NCBI GenBank assembly: GCA_963678095.2 | Contig: OY782746.1 | Location: 1,364,001 to 1,428,000, forward strand | Source: G963678095 sp963678095 | GTDB taxonomy: Bacteria; Bacillota; Negativicutes; Selenomonadales; Selenomonadaceae | DNA: 64,000 nucleotides | Reading direction: 5' to 3' | Part shown: one piece after another, positions 52,501 through 60,776 of the stretch | Layout of the letters: every line of letters begins with the position of its first letter | How positions within the stretch are numbered: position 1 is the first letter of the stretch | Translations under genes and position numbers: made by a program | Notes under the pieces: model-generated | Seen by the model: the letters and a program-made list of their open reading frames with translations, nothing else | Database searches by the model: none | What the model was told of the DNA's origin: nothing

Positions 52501-53849
52501 TAAATTTCAGCGGCTGAAAAATCCTCTCCCTGGCCGCTTATTGCAATATCCGCGGTCAACTTCCCAGAAAGTCCCTTCACGACAAAGGGCAGTTCTTCAG
52601 CATTTATATTTTTGGTCTTTATATGTGCCCTATATTTTATATCACGAGCATCCAGACTTCCCTCGAGGTGAATTTCACCGCCAAAAGCACTGGCCGACAT
52701 TTCGTCAACTACTAAGACATTGTCCTTAAAGCTGGCTTTGACTTCGGCTCCCTGTAATGGATACCCATAAACGAGCCCGTCTTTGACCTTAAACACGCCT
52801 TGTATAACCGGCTCCGCAAAGGTTCCACTTATATTTGCCGTAAACGCCACGGCCCCGCTAAATGGACTTTGCGGAAAAAGCTTCTCCGGCCGAAAATCCT
52901 TCGACTCAGCTACCAGTTCCATCCAGGGAGCTTCCGTATCGAGGTGAACTCGCCCATGGACAGAAAGGGGCTGTGCTTCTACAAGCCCTTGCGCAAATAG
53001 CTGTAACTGTTTTTCATTAAACACCAGCAAGGCTTTGATGTCCTCTGCCTTTTTATCCCTATACCCAATTTCAGCTTTGTCGAGCTGAACCTCGCCATTT
53101 ATGGCAGCGGATTCACTGCCATCACGCGAAAAGCTTACGACCGCTTTTTCCACATGCCCCTTTTTAATACTGACACCCTGCAACTTTTCAGCCGGGATAA
53201 ACGGCAGGTAATCCTCAAGTTCAAAATTTGTCCCCGTCAGATCCAATGTCTGGTTTTTTCCCCCAAGCGAACCTGATATTTCAACACTGGCCTCCCGCTG
53301 CGTACACGTTCCCTTAATCCGCACCGCTGGAAACCGCGAAAAATCAGCCGTTCCTTTTATAGCAGCTATTTCCAGAATTCCTGCCGCCGTTTGTGTGTTT
53401 ACATTCCCATCCTCAATTCGGATCGTGCCCGCAAAATCACTTTCCTGCTTTTTTTCACCCGTAATTACATCCTGATAATTCCAGCTTCCATCCTGCCGCT
53501 GAATCAGCTTTACCTGCGGGCTCTGAACAACAACCTCGTCTATCGCTTTCAGCGGCTGACTATCAAACAATGCGGTCGGCCTAAAATGCACGGTTGCCTG
53601 CTTTGCTTCCAGCAGCTTTCCACCTTGTCCATCATAAATGACAATCCCATTCACCAATAATTCATTTACCGCTTTTACTTCTACCGTATCCAGCTGTACA
53701 TTTGCCTTCAAAAGATTAGCGGCTTCTTCCATGGCCAGATTGGCCGCCCGATGTGTGAAATCCTGTGACTTTATGTACCAAAAGCAGCCGATCAGTCCCA
53801 AAAGCAACAAACAAATCGCTGTCTTTAATAAAAGTGCTGTTTTCTTCAC
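49539..53849 (-). CDS. tamB: TamB-family envelope-spanning protein (DUF490)
   Basis: A 1436-residue protein with one N-terminal membrane helix (about 5-27) and a very long beta-rich periplasmic part made of AsmA/TamB-like repeats (VDADFSAENGVFFKQPYAYL, LSGHLDGKISFGGTFNSPIAS, SGTIEVTRGKINYLKTVFDV). The C-terminal DUF490 domain spans about 1130-1436 and includes TRIYFNLDGPADKMTTKLSSDSNMSDSEILQLLTL, the family's diagnostic end. TamB and relatives span the periplasm and are linked to phospholipid transport and outer-membrane assembly. No tamA is seen; BamA may serve as partner. GTG start with GGAGGTG 9 bases upstream. First gene of the tamB-sigma-bamA unit. Confidence 0.94.
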   Translation of the reverse strand: MKKTALLLKTAICLLLLGLIGCFWYIKSQDFTHRAANLAMEEAANLLKANVQLDTVEVKAVNELLVNGIVIYDGQGGKLLEAKQATVHFRPTALFDSQPLKAIDEVVVQSPQVKLIQRQDGSWNYQDVITGEKKQESDFAGTIRIEDGNVNTQTAAGILEIAAIKGTADFSRFPAVRIKGTCTQREASVEISGSLGGKNQTLDLTGTNFELEDYLPFIPAEKLQGVSIKKGHVEKAVVSFSRDGSESAAINGEVQLDKAEIGYRDKKAEDIKALLVFNEKQLQLFAQGLVEAQPLSVHGRVHLDTEAPWMELVAESKDFRPEKLFPQSPFSGAVAFTANISGTFAEPVIQGVFKVKDGLVYGYPLQGAEVKASFKDNVLVVDEMSASAFGGEIHLEGSLDARDIKYRAHIKTKNINAEELPFVVKGLSGKLTADIAISGQGEDFSAAEIYGSASLRAAYYQGIGIEQAETSFYKNGDLVTIDALSMVAAGGRLSFEGSVQGRSLNLEFRGLDLDLQQLAQAYPGIAADISGQGEISGRIYGTIENPAVDADFSAENGVFFKQPYAYLSARAKGSLNGVDVYDFRLENKGRTIHTGHGVIGFTGERKIDFWVETKGARMEDLGALLLPGQPITGNVDNVLQLTGSLDDLQLQGRVHFYEGSYHGIFLTGADGVYRRHDGRLQIDDFSVASPFVTMHLRGVMDNDENLDFSVNADDIHLDKVNTRLPYPVSGTAGFTGTLRGNLNAPVFLGQLEAKELVLNGQKIVDAGGRIEYRNDILYLNDFSFRQNGGAFAMTALLSDSGAQGTITAKLADVNALLAIANYKNDILSGHLDGKISFGGTFNSPIASMEGFIAKGALKGYPLSNINVDISLEDHVLRLNRFYGEQGLGKVAAQGSLERDGGPLTGRVSAQDIDAGLFSALTNMGADLKGTLNLDAQLGGTLENPSADVSIDVINGGVGTATFDSLSVLTNLKNGIISVDQALMKKGEYKASAYGVVPLKALQSKPWEMPDNYEQIQLQIGLDHADLSILPLLSDQVDWGMGPLSGRVLITGTLAHPLFNGGIRSSGGAIKLKAFKNPLQNIEVDIAFKNDQMLVNTFSGLMGGGSYNLTGSTLITGGGFAEYNFQLNADKLGVDCDFYQGPLTGQLTLGSGEFYGHKLPRLAGNIDIKDATLSIPAIPDTKTTLPNLIVDVGVNVGEKVRLYSSMLYDLSLRGSAHFGGTTHYPQSSGTIEVTRGKINYLKTVFDVRDGAAYFTQVNSFLPMIHLSADTKIDRTRIYFNLDGPADKMTTKLSSDSNMSDSEILQLLTLRSNYRSGESSTDSASGLSNMLDIGLRMSFLSAVDSIVRNAIQVDEFNIVRDTAQISTEGSTTSTNKEVYNVEIGKYISDKYMLKYTRGIGYNKDKVTIQYDVNDRIGLTSAVDSNSGYTIGIEARFKF

Positions 53850-53944
53850 AGATTTTCACCTCCAAAATCATCCATACCGTCTTGTATTTTCGCCATCCGT
53901 CCAGAACATTCCTTTAGTCGAGGCTATTTTCCTTAAATAATTCA

Positions 53945-53953
53945 AGTATACCA
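53945..53953 (-). promoter_or_regulatory. Possible extended -10 promoter of tamB
   Basis: Minus-strand TGGTATACT gives an extended -10 about 95 bp before the tamB GTG, with no good -35. It lies after the tolC terminator, where a new transcript must start. The 241 bp gap holds nothing else that I recognise. Confidence 0.35.
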
Positions 53954-54007
53954 TCCATTCGTTGGAATAGGCTTTGACCCGAAGGCCCTATTTTTATTAA
54001 AAAAGCA

Positions 54008-54041
54008 GGCCAAAAACAAGCCTTCCGCTTTGTTTTTGGCC
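54008..54041 (-). terminator. Intrinsic terminator after tolC
   Basis: A 12 bp perfect stem (GGCCAAAAACAA / TTGTTTTTGGCC) with a 10-base loop. The minus-strand transcript continues UGCUUUUUUAAU. It closes the mla-tolC unit. Confidence 0.8.
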
Positions 54042-54090
54042 ATCCATTGCACTTTGTGTTATCTTTATCTGTTTGTCGAGTAAAGCTTTT

Positions 54091-55428
54091 TTATTTTTCT
54101 GTTGGGGCATTTTCCCAGTATGTGCTAACATCAAGGTCTACTGGAATTCCCATGGCACGGTCAAGGGATGCCTTGCTCGTATTGTAATCATAGAGCGATT
54201 GAATATAATTGGTCTGGGCGGAAGTCAGCGCTACCTGTGCATCAATTACATCAATATTCGTACCAACCCCGGCGCTGTAACGCACCTGCGCAATTTTATA
54301 ATCTTCCTGCGCCTGATCAACCGCTACCTTTGTTGTCTGAATATTTTTTTCTGCCGCTATCATATTTAAATACGCTTGTCTCACTTCAAGCTGAATCGCA
54401 TCTTTTTTCTGATTGGCTGTTTCGTCTGCTTTGCGCTTGGCAGCTTCGGCCTGGCGAATTTTTGCCTGCGTCACATTGCTGTCAAACAAATTCCAGTTAG
54501 CCGTGACACCGACCGCCCATTTATCCATAACATCTTTGCCAAACGGAGAGTTATCATCAATTGTATCGCTGGCTGTCACAGCAAGCTGGGGCAATTGACC
54601 TGCCTGCGCGACCTTAATTCCCGCCTCTGCCTGTTTTACGGCCTTATCAGTAGCAATTCCATCGGCCCGATGCTGCAGGGCATACTCTATGCAGGGATCA
54701 AGCTGAAGATCATATTTTTCATAATTTAAATCGCCTTCAATATTAATTATTGTATGAAGCGGCAGGCCAACCACATTGTTAAACGCGGACATCGCCAAAT
54801 CATAATTATTATGTGCGGAAACAAGACTTTGATTTGCCGAGGCAAGTTCCACCTGCGAGCGCAACACATCCGATTTCGCTACAGTCCCCACCGTATACTG
54901 CGCCGTTACATTTTTCAAATGCTGCTGCAATTTATCAACTGACTCTTCCTGCACTTTCACCAGGTTGCGGCACTGCATAATCTTATAGTAATCTTCGGTC
55001 GCCTCAAGCTTCACACTCTGCTTGGTGTTTTCAAGCGTCAATGTTCCGACATCAACGCCAAGTTTCGCCTTTTTCACTGTGTTTTCCAGCTGACCGCCAG
55101 TATAAATCGGCAACTGCGCCGATAATGTATTTGTATAATCTTTATCCCGGCCAGTGTAATAGCTGCCGCCGACTGCATTCGCTGTTGAATTCCACGCAAT
55201 AGAAAGTCCCTTATTGCCCTTGGCTTCCTTCAATGCCCATTGCGCTGAATCAGAATCCGCTGCCGACTGCTGAATGGAACGGTTGTTTTCCAGGGCCAGC
55301 TTCACCCCTTCTTCAAGGGTCAGATTCATGCTTTCTGCCGCCAGCACCGGCGAGCTCGTTATGGATAGCGCCATTATGCCACTGAGTACCATAGCTGTTA
55401 ATCTTTTATGCAAAATTGATTTTTTCAC
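54091..55428 (-). CDS. tolC: TolC-family outer-membrane efflux protein
   Basis: A 445-residue outer-membrane factor: signal peptide (cleavage near VLAAES, residue 31), then two OEP repeats. The first runs from MNLTLEEGVKLALENNRSIQQS and the second from LDPCIEYALQHRADGIATDKAVKQAEAGIKVAQAGQLPQLAVTAS near 250. Long helical hairpins alternate with short strands (QLPIYTGGQL, TANWNLFDSNV). It forms the trimeric exit duct for tripartite efflux or type I secretion. No inner-membrane pump or adaptor is in this unit, so it is probably shared by several. GTG start 7 bases after AGGAGG. It follows mlaD by 37 bp. Confidence 0.9.
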   Translation of the reverse strand: MKKSILHKRLTAMVLSGIMALSITSSPVLAAESMNLTLEEGVKLALENNRSIQQSAADSDSAQWALKEAKGNKGLSIAWNSTANAVGGSYYTGRDKDYTNTLSAQLPIYTGGQLENTVKKAKLGVDVGTLTLENTKQSVKLEATEDYYKIMQCRNLVKVQEESVDKLQQHLKNVTAQYTVGTVAKSDVLRSQVELASANQSLVSAHNNYDLAMSAFNNVVGLPLHTIINIEGDLNYEKYDLQLDPCIEYALQHRADGIATDKAVKQAEAGIKVAQAGQLPQLAVTASDTIDDNSPFGKDVMDKWAVGVTANWNLFDSNVTQAKIRQAEAAKRKADETANQKKDAIQLEVRQAYLNMIAAEKNIQTTKVAVDQAQEDYKIAQVRYSAGVGTNIDVIDAQVALTSAQTNYIQSLYDYNTSKASLDRAMGIPVDLDVSTYWENAPTEK

Positions 55429-55465
55429 GTTTTATCCTCCTGTTGTATGCTCTTTATTATTTATA

Positions 55466-56743
55466 CTAAAAGGTTCGGCGAATCCCCAGATAGGTGGCTC
55501 GCTCATCACTTTTATTTAAACTGTTTGTCTGCCCGACAAGATACGTATTCGGGGCAATTTCATACTGTCCCCGCAGTTTCAAGCGAAAGTCATTGGGGTC
55601 ATAGGCATCCAGGGAAAACTGTGCCTTTCCTGACGGACGCAGATCCATGCCAAGGCCAACTTTACTCTCGACAACCCCGGCACGATAAGTTACCTTATCA
55701 TTGTCTGACCCCACCTGAATATTCGTCTGATTTTCATTGCCAATATCATCAAGCCCCAACAACAAAAATTCATTAGGATTGCTGTAAATTCGAAAGTCTG
55801 CATTGGTCATATAATGATCGTCTTTGCCGCTGTAAAGAAATTCAGCGCCGCCTTCTGTTCGGATCGATCCGACCCGGTTCATCATATTGTCGGCCCGTGC
55901 CGTGACATTTTTGGTATTATGCAAAATCTGCCGAATATCAGCCGCTGTTTGAGGATCCGATATCACGGGTTCAAGGTTTGCTGCCATATTTTCGATTCGT
56001 TGACTCGTACTGGTAAGATTCGCTACAGCAACCCGAAGATTAGCCGCCGTCTGACCATCTCCAGAGAAATCACTGACCATCGTTTCCACACTGTCGGCCG
56101 CACGCACCAGGCTCGCTGACATAACACTGAGATTATGCACCAAGGTTCGCACATCCTGCTGATTGTCCAAGGCCATATGCTGGAACGTAAGCGCCAGCTG
56201 ATTCATATTTGCGGTCAACTCCTTGACATTAATTGCTGACTGCACCAGGGATTGTCTGACGGCATCACTGCCAAAAATCTCATTTAAGGATTTTACCAGT
56301 TTTTGCATTTCTTCAAGCGTCATCCCGGCCTTATTCATCATATAATCTACCCCGCGTCCGCTGGTTCCACTGACAACAGCACCCGGTTCAAGGAATTCTT
56401 CAGGGGCGTCCGCACTGGGCATGATATCGATAAATTTTTCCCCCATAAGGCCGTCGCTGCTGATGACAAATTGTGCTTTTTTGGTGATTTTTATCTCGGG
56501 ATCGATTTTTAAGACGACCTTTGCCCCCTGCTCTTCGGCCATAACATTCTGCACAGAACCCACTTCAACCCCGGCATAGCGAACAACCGCACCAGGGCGC
56601 AGACCGTTAGCCTGACTGAATAAGACATTTATCGTATACCCCTTATTGCCACTGAAGCTGAATCCGCTGAGATGAATAATCATATATGCCAGCAAGCCCA
56701 GTCCCATAAGGGTGAAGGCTCCTACTTTTGCTTCCGTTGTCAT
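55466..56743 (-). CDS. mlaD: Long MlaD: MCE-domain protein with C-terminal barrel-like region
   Basis: A 425-residue protein. One N-terminal helix (about 8-25) anchors it in the inner membrane. An MCE domain follows at about 35-115 (INVLFSQANGLRPGAVVRYAGVEVGSVQ ... SDGLMGEKFIDIMP). Helices run at about 130-290 (EEMQKLVKSLNEIFG ... TSQRIENMAANLEP). From about 300 there are amphipathic strands (HYMTNADFRIYSNPNEFLLLGLDDIG ... ATYLGIRRTF) ending in Phe. A helical tube plus an outer-membrane barrel would let one protein span the envelope; this form is known in Veillonella. E. coli MlaD is only about 180 residues and needs soluble partners. Overlaps mlaF by 4 bp. Confidence 0.9.
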   Translation of the reverse strand: MTTEAKVGAFTLMGLGLLAYMIIHLSGFSFSGNKGYTINVLFSQANGLRPGAVVRYAGVEVGSVQNVMAEEQGAKVVLKIDPEIKITKKAQFVISSDGLMGEKFIDIMPSADAPEEFLEPGAVVSGTSGRGVDYMMNKAGMTLEEMQKLVKSLNEIFGSDAVRQSLVQSAINVKELTANMNQLALTFQHMALDNQQDVRTLVHNLSVMSASLVRAADSVETMVSDFSGDGQTAANLRVAVANLTSTSQRIENMAANLEPVISDPQTAADIRQILHNTKNVTARADNMMNRVGSIRTEGGAEFLYSGKDDHYMTNADFRIYSNPNEFLLLGLDDIGNENQTNIQVGSDNDKVTYRAGVVESKVGLGMDLRPSGKAQFSLDAYDPNDFRLKLRGQYEIAPNTYLVGQTNSLNKSDERATYLGIRRTF

Positions 56744-57489
56744 CCGCCCATCGCTCCTTTCCCCCTGCTTTGTCCAAGAACAAACTCACGAACCCTTGGA
56801 TCCACTGAATTTTTTATATCCTCTACGGTTCCCAGGGCAATCAATTCACCCTCATAAATCATCGCGATCCGATCCGCAATATAAAAGGCACTGTTCATAT
56901 CATGGGTGACGACAACCGAAGTCACATTGAGCATCCGCTGGGTATGCAATATCAGATCATCAATTTTCGCCGCCATAATCGGATCAAGCCCGGAGCTCGG
57001 TTCATCATAAAGTACAATTTCCGGCTCAAACGCAATTGCCCGGGCAAGGCTCACCCGTTTCTTCATTCCCCCGGACAGTTCACTCGGCATAGCATTTTCA
57101 TACCCGTCAAGATCTACCAGCCTCAATTTTTCGGCCACAACCTCACGAATTTGCGGTTCTGGCATTTTTTTGTGCTGGCGAAGACCAAAGGCAACATTGT
57201 CGCCAATCGTCATCGAGTCAAAGAGTGCTGAATATTGAAACACCATCCCCATGGACAACCGGATTTTATCGAGCTTCCGCTCCGGCATATGCGAAATCTC
57301 CGCATCTTTTATCCAGATCTCGCCGCTGCTCGGCGGAATCAATCCGATCATCATGCGCAGCAATGTGCTTTTACCGGATCCACTGCCACCGATAATCACT
57401 AACGTCTCACCTTTCTGGACCTTAAGACTTATATGCTGCAATACCTGCCGCCCCTTAAATTCTTTGCTTACCTCTATCAGTTTTATCAT
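56740..57489 (-). CDS. mlaF: Phospholipid transport ATPase MlaF
   Basis: A 249-residue ABC ATPase of the MlaF type. Walker A is IIGGSGSGKSTLLRMMIGL, the Q-loop region contains GMVFQYSALFDSMTIGDNVAFGLRQH, the signature is LSGGMKKRVSLARAIAFEPEIVLYDEPSSGLDPIM with Walker B, and VVTHDMNSAFYIADRIAMI supplies the switch His. The GGMKKR signature is characteristic of MCE-system ATPases. It powers phospholipid movement with MlaE and MlaD. Ten base pairs separate it from mlaE. Confidence 0.95.
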   Translation of the reverse strand: MIKLIEVSKEFKGRQVLQHISLKVQKGETLVIIGGSGSGKSTLLRMMIGLIPPSSGEIWIKDAEISHMPERKLDKIRLSMGMVFQYSALFDSMTIGDNVAFGLRQHKKMPEPQIREVVAEKLRLVDLDGYENAMPSELSGGMKKRVSLARAIAFEPEIVLYDEPSSGLDPIMAAKIDDLILHTQRMLNVTSVVVTHDMNSAFYIADRIAMIYEGELIALGTVEDIKNSVDPRVREFVLGQSRGKGAMGG

Positions 57490-57498
57490 ATATTCACC

Positions 57499-58272
57499 TC
57501 AACGGTAAAGAATCAGCGACATGAAACAATTTGCGATAAAAATCACAATAATTGAACCAACAACCGAGCGCGTCGTCGCCTTTCCCACCCCTTCTGCCCC
57601 TTCCGGCGCATTAAGGCCCTGATAACAACCGATGATCGCAATTACCGCCCCAAAAAACACGGATTTGACAAGGCCTCCATTGACATCGTGGGCAACCGTA
57701 AACGCATCAATCGACTGGATAAAAGTGAAGGAGCTGATACCCGCATAGTAGGTTGATACAATCCAGCCGCCAAAGGTTCCTATTACATCCCCAAAAACCA
57801 CCAGCAGTGGCAGCATGATCATGCAGGCAATCAACCGCGGCACAACCAGATAGCCCACTGGATTCGTCGCCATCACCTTCAGGGCATCAATCTGCTCCGT
57901 TACCTTCATCGTACTGATTTCCGCTGTAATGGCCGCCCCTACCCGGCCAGCAGCGACAACCCCTGTAAGTACGGGGGCCAGTTCGCGCGATACAGCAATC
58001 GCGACAACTCCGCCGATTGTCGACTGGGCGCCAAAGCGAATAAATTCATGGGCCGTCTGCAGGGTGATAACCATGCCGGTAAACAGCATCGTCAACGCCA
58101 CAATTGGCAAGGTATCAACGCCCAGATGAGACATCTGAACAAACACATGCTTAAGCCGCGGCCGATGGCGAAGCTGATATATCGTCTGACCGACAAGCAG
58201 CATAATAGCCCCGAAAAGTTCAAGCCCGTTGATTACAGACCGTCCAAGTTTTTCTAAATAACGGATGAGCAT
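57499..58272 (-). CDS. mlaE: Phospholipid transport permease MlaE
   Basis: A permease of 257 residues with five or six helices. Motifs: HLGVDTLPIVALTMLFTGMVITLQTAHEFIRFGAQSTIGG near residue 45 and ISREL-type VSRELAPVLTGVVAAGRVGAAITAEISTMKVTEQIDALKVMATNPVGYLVVPRLIA, the MlaE signature. The ATG at 58272 lies 10 bases after GGAGG; a GTG 6 bp upstream is also possible. The open frame to 58443 has no site and would run over the promoter. First gene of the mla-tolC unit. Confidence 0.94.
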   Translation of the reverse strand: MLIRYLEKLGRSVINGLELFGAIMLLVGQTIYQLRHRPRLKHVFVQMSHLGVDTLPIVALTMLFTGMVITLQTAHEFIRFGAQSTIGGVVAIAVSRELAPVLTGVVAAGRVGAAITAEISTMKVTEQIDALKVMATNPVGYLVVPRLIACMIMLPLLVVFGDVIGTFGGWIVSTYYAGISSFTFIQSIDAFTVAHDVNGGLVKSVFFGAVIAIIGCYQGLNAPEGAEGVGKATTRSVVGSIIVIFIANCFMSLILYR

Positions 58273-58339
58273 CTGCACCATCCCTCCAAAAACTGTTCCC
58301 AGTTTTATTTTCCTTAAATCACATACAATAGTACATATT

Positions 58340-58368
58340 AGTTTACTATTTTTTCGAGAATTATTCAA
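58340..58368 (-). promoter_or_regulatory. Sigma-A promoter of the mlaEFD-tolC unit
   Basis: Minus-strand -35 TTGAAT (58363-58368), spacer 17, -10 TAAACT (58340-58345). It lies between the terminator of the upstream gene and the mlaE start, with a leader of about 60 bases. Confidence 0.7.
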
Positions 58369-58391
58369 TTCTTTTTTATAAATAAGCAAAA

Positions 58392-58423
58392 AAGCGCTGT
58401 AAAACTTTTGTTTTACAGCGCTT
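58392..58423 (-). terminator. Intrinsic terminator after the S55-like gene
   Basis: A 14 bp perfect stem (AAGCGCTGTAAAAC / GTTTTACAGCGCTT) with a 4-base loop. The minus-strand transcript continues UUUUUUGCUUAUUU. It lies 48 bp past the stop of the S55-like gene. Confidence 0.85.
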
Positions 58424-58470
58424 CGGCTTTTATCCTCAGCCAAGAGCTTCCGCTATATTCGTTCTTTTTC

Positions 58471-60357
58471 TCAGGTCTTCTTTTCAACCTGCAAGGTGAC
58501 GTGCGTCAGGTTATCGATAATATACTGGGTAGCAAACTTAGCCGGCTCTGTGGCTGCCGTGGGCGATTTAGCCGTATTTGCATTTTTTTGCGACTGTTGA
58601 AACGCCTGCTCAACTGCTGCCATCTGATCTTTTTCCGTCATCAATGGCTGAATGGCCGGCGTAATGATGATTTCGTTATTTTTATTCCCCTGCAAAAATT
58701 CTTTGAGCTTGTCTTTAAGCGACTGCTTGTTTTCAAGGTCCGCACCACTCACCAGCCCCTGCTGGAGCAGTTGTGCCACCGGCACCAGTCCGCCACCGCG
58801 CAATTCGAGATTCAACGGGCCGGCAGACTGTGTTTTCGGCACCGTATAAGGGACAAGAATCGTTTCCACCGGCTGCCGATACGGTTTTAGTTTCACTTTA
58901 AAGTTAACGCTCTCTCCCGGCAGCACTTTATTTTTATCCGGCACAGCCTCTACCAGCGATGCCGTCTGCCGGCCATCCTGTAGCTCAACATTGATCTTTA
59001 TCCCCAGAACATCGGCCTCTACTTCATCATTGTAACACAAAAGATCAAGTGCCTGTCCCAGTTCCGACACTGCCGCCGGGCCAACATCAGCCCCATTAAA
59101 GTACATATTATCCCGCACAAGTTTACCGCTAGCAACAGCATTTGTTGTTATTTCAAAAGAAAATTTTGCCGTTCCTAGGCCTTGCCGATCAATCGTCTTA
59201 TCAATCGCAGCGTAGGCGATCGAAGGGGCAATCGCCGACAGCAATTTTTCATCATACGCAATCTGCGAGGAATACGTCGTTTCCTGATCTGTCTGCCGGT
59301 CTTTCACTGTAACCTGGATTGGCACAACACTGGGGAAGGTTCCGATAATTCCGCTGATCCCGGAATAACGATCCTGATTAATCCGGCCGATAATATTGCC
59401 AAAGGAAGCTATTTTCGTTCCATTCGTCAGGGATCCTGCTGCCCCAATGACACTCGCATCCGTCATAAAAAAATTAACATTGCCCAAATACGTATAAGGA
59501 TGCCCAAAGGCCAGAATCCGGCTGCCATCGACAGCTGTCACCGTGCCAGTAGCCCCAACGGTAAAATCGCCATACACAAAGGCCGCACTGACACTGCTGC
59601 CTGGCTGCAGCGACGCATTGCGCTGCACAGCTCCCGCCGTCGAGCTCATAGAGCCTCCGCTGTACGGCACCAATGCGAAGGGAGCCAGCTTTCCCTTCAA
59701 GAAATCAAGGCTCTTATCCGTAAATCCGGCAACGAGCAGTGGTGTTGACACCGGATAGGTGTCCGCCTTGACTGATGTGGCCGGGCCGATTTGCTGCTCT
59801 GAAGCCGCTGCCTTTTTCCCAGCATCTGCCTTTTTATCTTTTTCCAGTGCAGCTAATTTTTGGGTAGCTACTGCTTCTTCCTGCTGCAAAACCAGCTTTA
59901 AATCAACTTGTTTAAGCTGTTGCTGGTTTTTTGTATCCGGCAAATCCCAAATCTTCAGCATATCTTCAATTGGCGTAATGTAGAACACATGCGGATCTGT
60001 ATCCGCTGCAATTCCTCGAGCCACGGCGCCGATAAGTTTACCATCCACATAAACGGGGCTGCCACTCATGCCATGGATAATTCCACCAGCCTCATCAACC
60101 ACCGGGCCTGAAGCCCGGGCAAGAATCTGATCATGAGCCCCTTTACCATTGCTTTCAACCCCCAAAACCTCTACGTCAAAGCTGACAATGTCCTTGCCTT
60201 TCATAACGGTTTCTGCGATACCATGCATCCCCGGCTGTAGCTGGTTTGTCCGCAATATTTCAGGCATTGCTGCTGCCATGCCTAAGCTAAAAAAGAAACT
60301 GCTGCCCCATATGCACAAGGCCACAATAAGTCTACTCGTTTTATGCAAAAACTCCAC
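58471..60357 (-). CDS. SpoIVB-type (S55) serine peptidase-like exported protein
   Basis: A 628-residue protein with an N-terminal signal or anchor (about 10-30). LQPGMHGIAETVMKG and FDVEVLGVESNGKGAHDQILARASGPV precede GMSGSPVYVDGKLIGAV at 96-112, whose Ser is the S55 nucleophile candidate. A charged helical insert at about 150-190 (LEKDKKADAGKKAAASEQ) follows. ILAFGHPYTYLGNVNFFM near 281 carries a His resembling the SpoIVB GHG site. The C-terminal part is beta-rich. Homologues are common in diderms that do not sporulate. Substrate unknown; may process envelope proteins. Start is GTG at 60357 or a nearby TTG. Confidence 0.78.
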   Translation of the reverse strand: MEFLHKTSRLIVALCIWGSSFFFSLGMAAAMPEILRTNQLQPGMHGIAETVMKGKDIVSFDVEVLGVESNGKGAHDQILARASGPVVDEAGGIIHGMSGSPVYVDGKLIGAVARGIAADTDPHVFYITPIEDMLKIWDLPDTKNQQQLKQVDLKLVLQQEEAVATQKLAALEKDKKADAGKKAAASEQQIGPATSVKADTYPVSTPLLVAGFTDKSLDFLKGKLAPFALVPYSGGSMSSTAGAVQRNASLQPGSSVSAAFVYGDFTVGATGTVTAVDGSRILAFGHPYTYLGNVNFFMTDASVIGAAGSLTNGTKIASFGNIIGRINQDRYSGISGIIGTFPSVVPIQVTVKDRQTDQETTYSSQIAYDEKLLSAIAPSIAYAAIDKTIDRQGLGTAKFSFEITTNAVASGKLVRDNMYFNGADVGPAAVSELGQALDLLCYNDEVEADVLGIKINVELQDGRQTASLVEAVPDKNKVLPGESVNFKVKLKPYRQPVETILVPYTVPKTQSAGPLNLELRGGGLVPVAQLLQQGLVSGADLENKQSLKDKLKEFLQGNKNNEIIITPAIQPLMTEKDQMAAVEQAFQQSQKNANTAKSPTAATEPAKFATQYIIDNLTHVTLQVEKKT

Positions 60358-60376
60358 CTCTTTGAACTCTTATTAT

Positions 60377-60673
60377 TTAATCTTCGGCAATCCGTGCCAC
60401 CAGCATACCACGCTCTACATTTTCACCGGGGCGCACAAGAACTTCCTTAATTGTTCCCGATGCTGATGCCCTTGCTGCCGCTGCTGAACCAGTCAGTGTC
60501 GAAATGCGGATGATCTCGCTGCCCTCATCTACATGGGTTCCTACCGCAGCCGTCCATGAAACCTGTCCCGATAAAGTGGAGGTAACCGCTCTCAATCCTC
60601 CAGCCGCAACGAAGTGGACTCCGCCGACAATAAGACTGAGAAATAACATCCCTGTTAAAAACTTTTTATACAT
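60377..60673 (-). CDS. Small exported lipoyl/biotinyl-like barrel protein
   Basis: A 98-residue protein with a signal peptide (MYKKFLTGMLFLSLIVGGVHFVAA). The mature part is a barrel-sandwich hybrid fold made of two related halves: GQVSWTAAVGTHVDEGSEIIRIS and GTIKEVLVRPGENVERGMLVARI. The turn that would carry the modified Lys lacks one, so it is not a biotin or lipoate carrier. Similar modules occur in HlyD-type adaptors, but here it stands alone. It lies between a promoter and the S55-like gene (19 bp gap) and may work with it. Function unknown. Confidence 0.75.
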   Translation of the reverse strand: MYKKFLTGMLFLSLIVGGVHFVAAGGLRAVTSTLSGQVSWTAAVGTHVDEGSEIIRISTLTGSAAAARASASGTIKEVLVRPGENVERGMLVARIAED

Positions 60674-60738
60674 GACTTACCCTCCTATATTGCACTAATG
60701 CATACACAAGCGATAAAATACCTACGGCTTTTATTTTC

Positions 60739-60766
60739 ATTATACCTTATACACGGGCAATAGCAA
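60739..60766 (-). promoter_or_regulatory. Candidate promoter of the lipoyl-like/S55 unit
   Basis: Minus-strand -35 TTGCTA (60761-60766), spacer 16, -10 TATAAT (60739-60744), about 65 bp before the start codon at 60673. No terminator is seen between this and the glycosidase-like gene. Confidence 0.6.
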
Positions 60767-60776
60767 GTTTTTCTGC

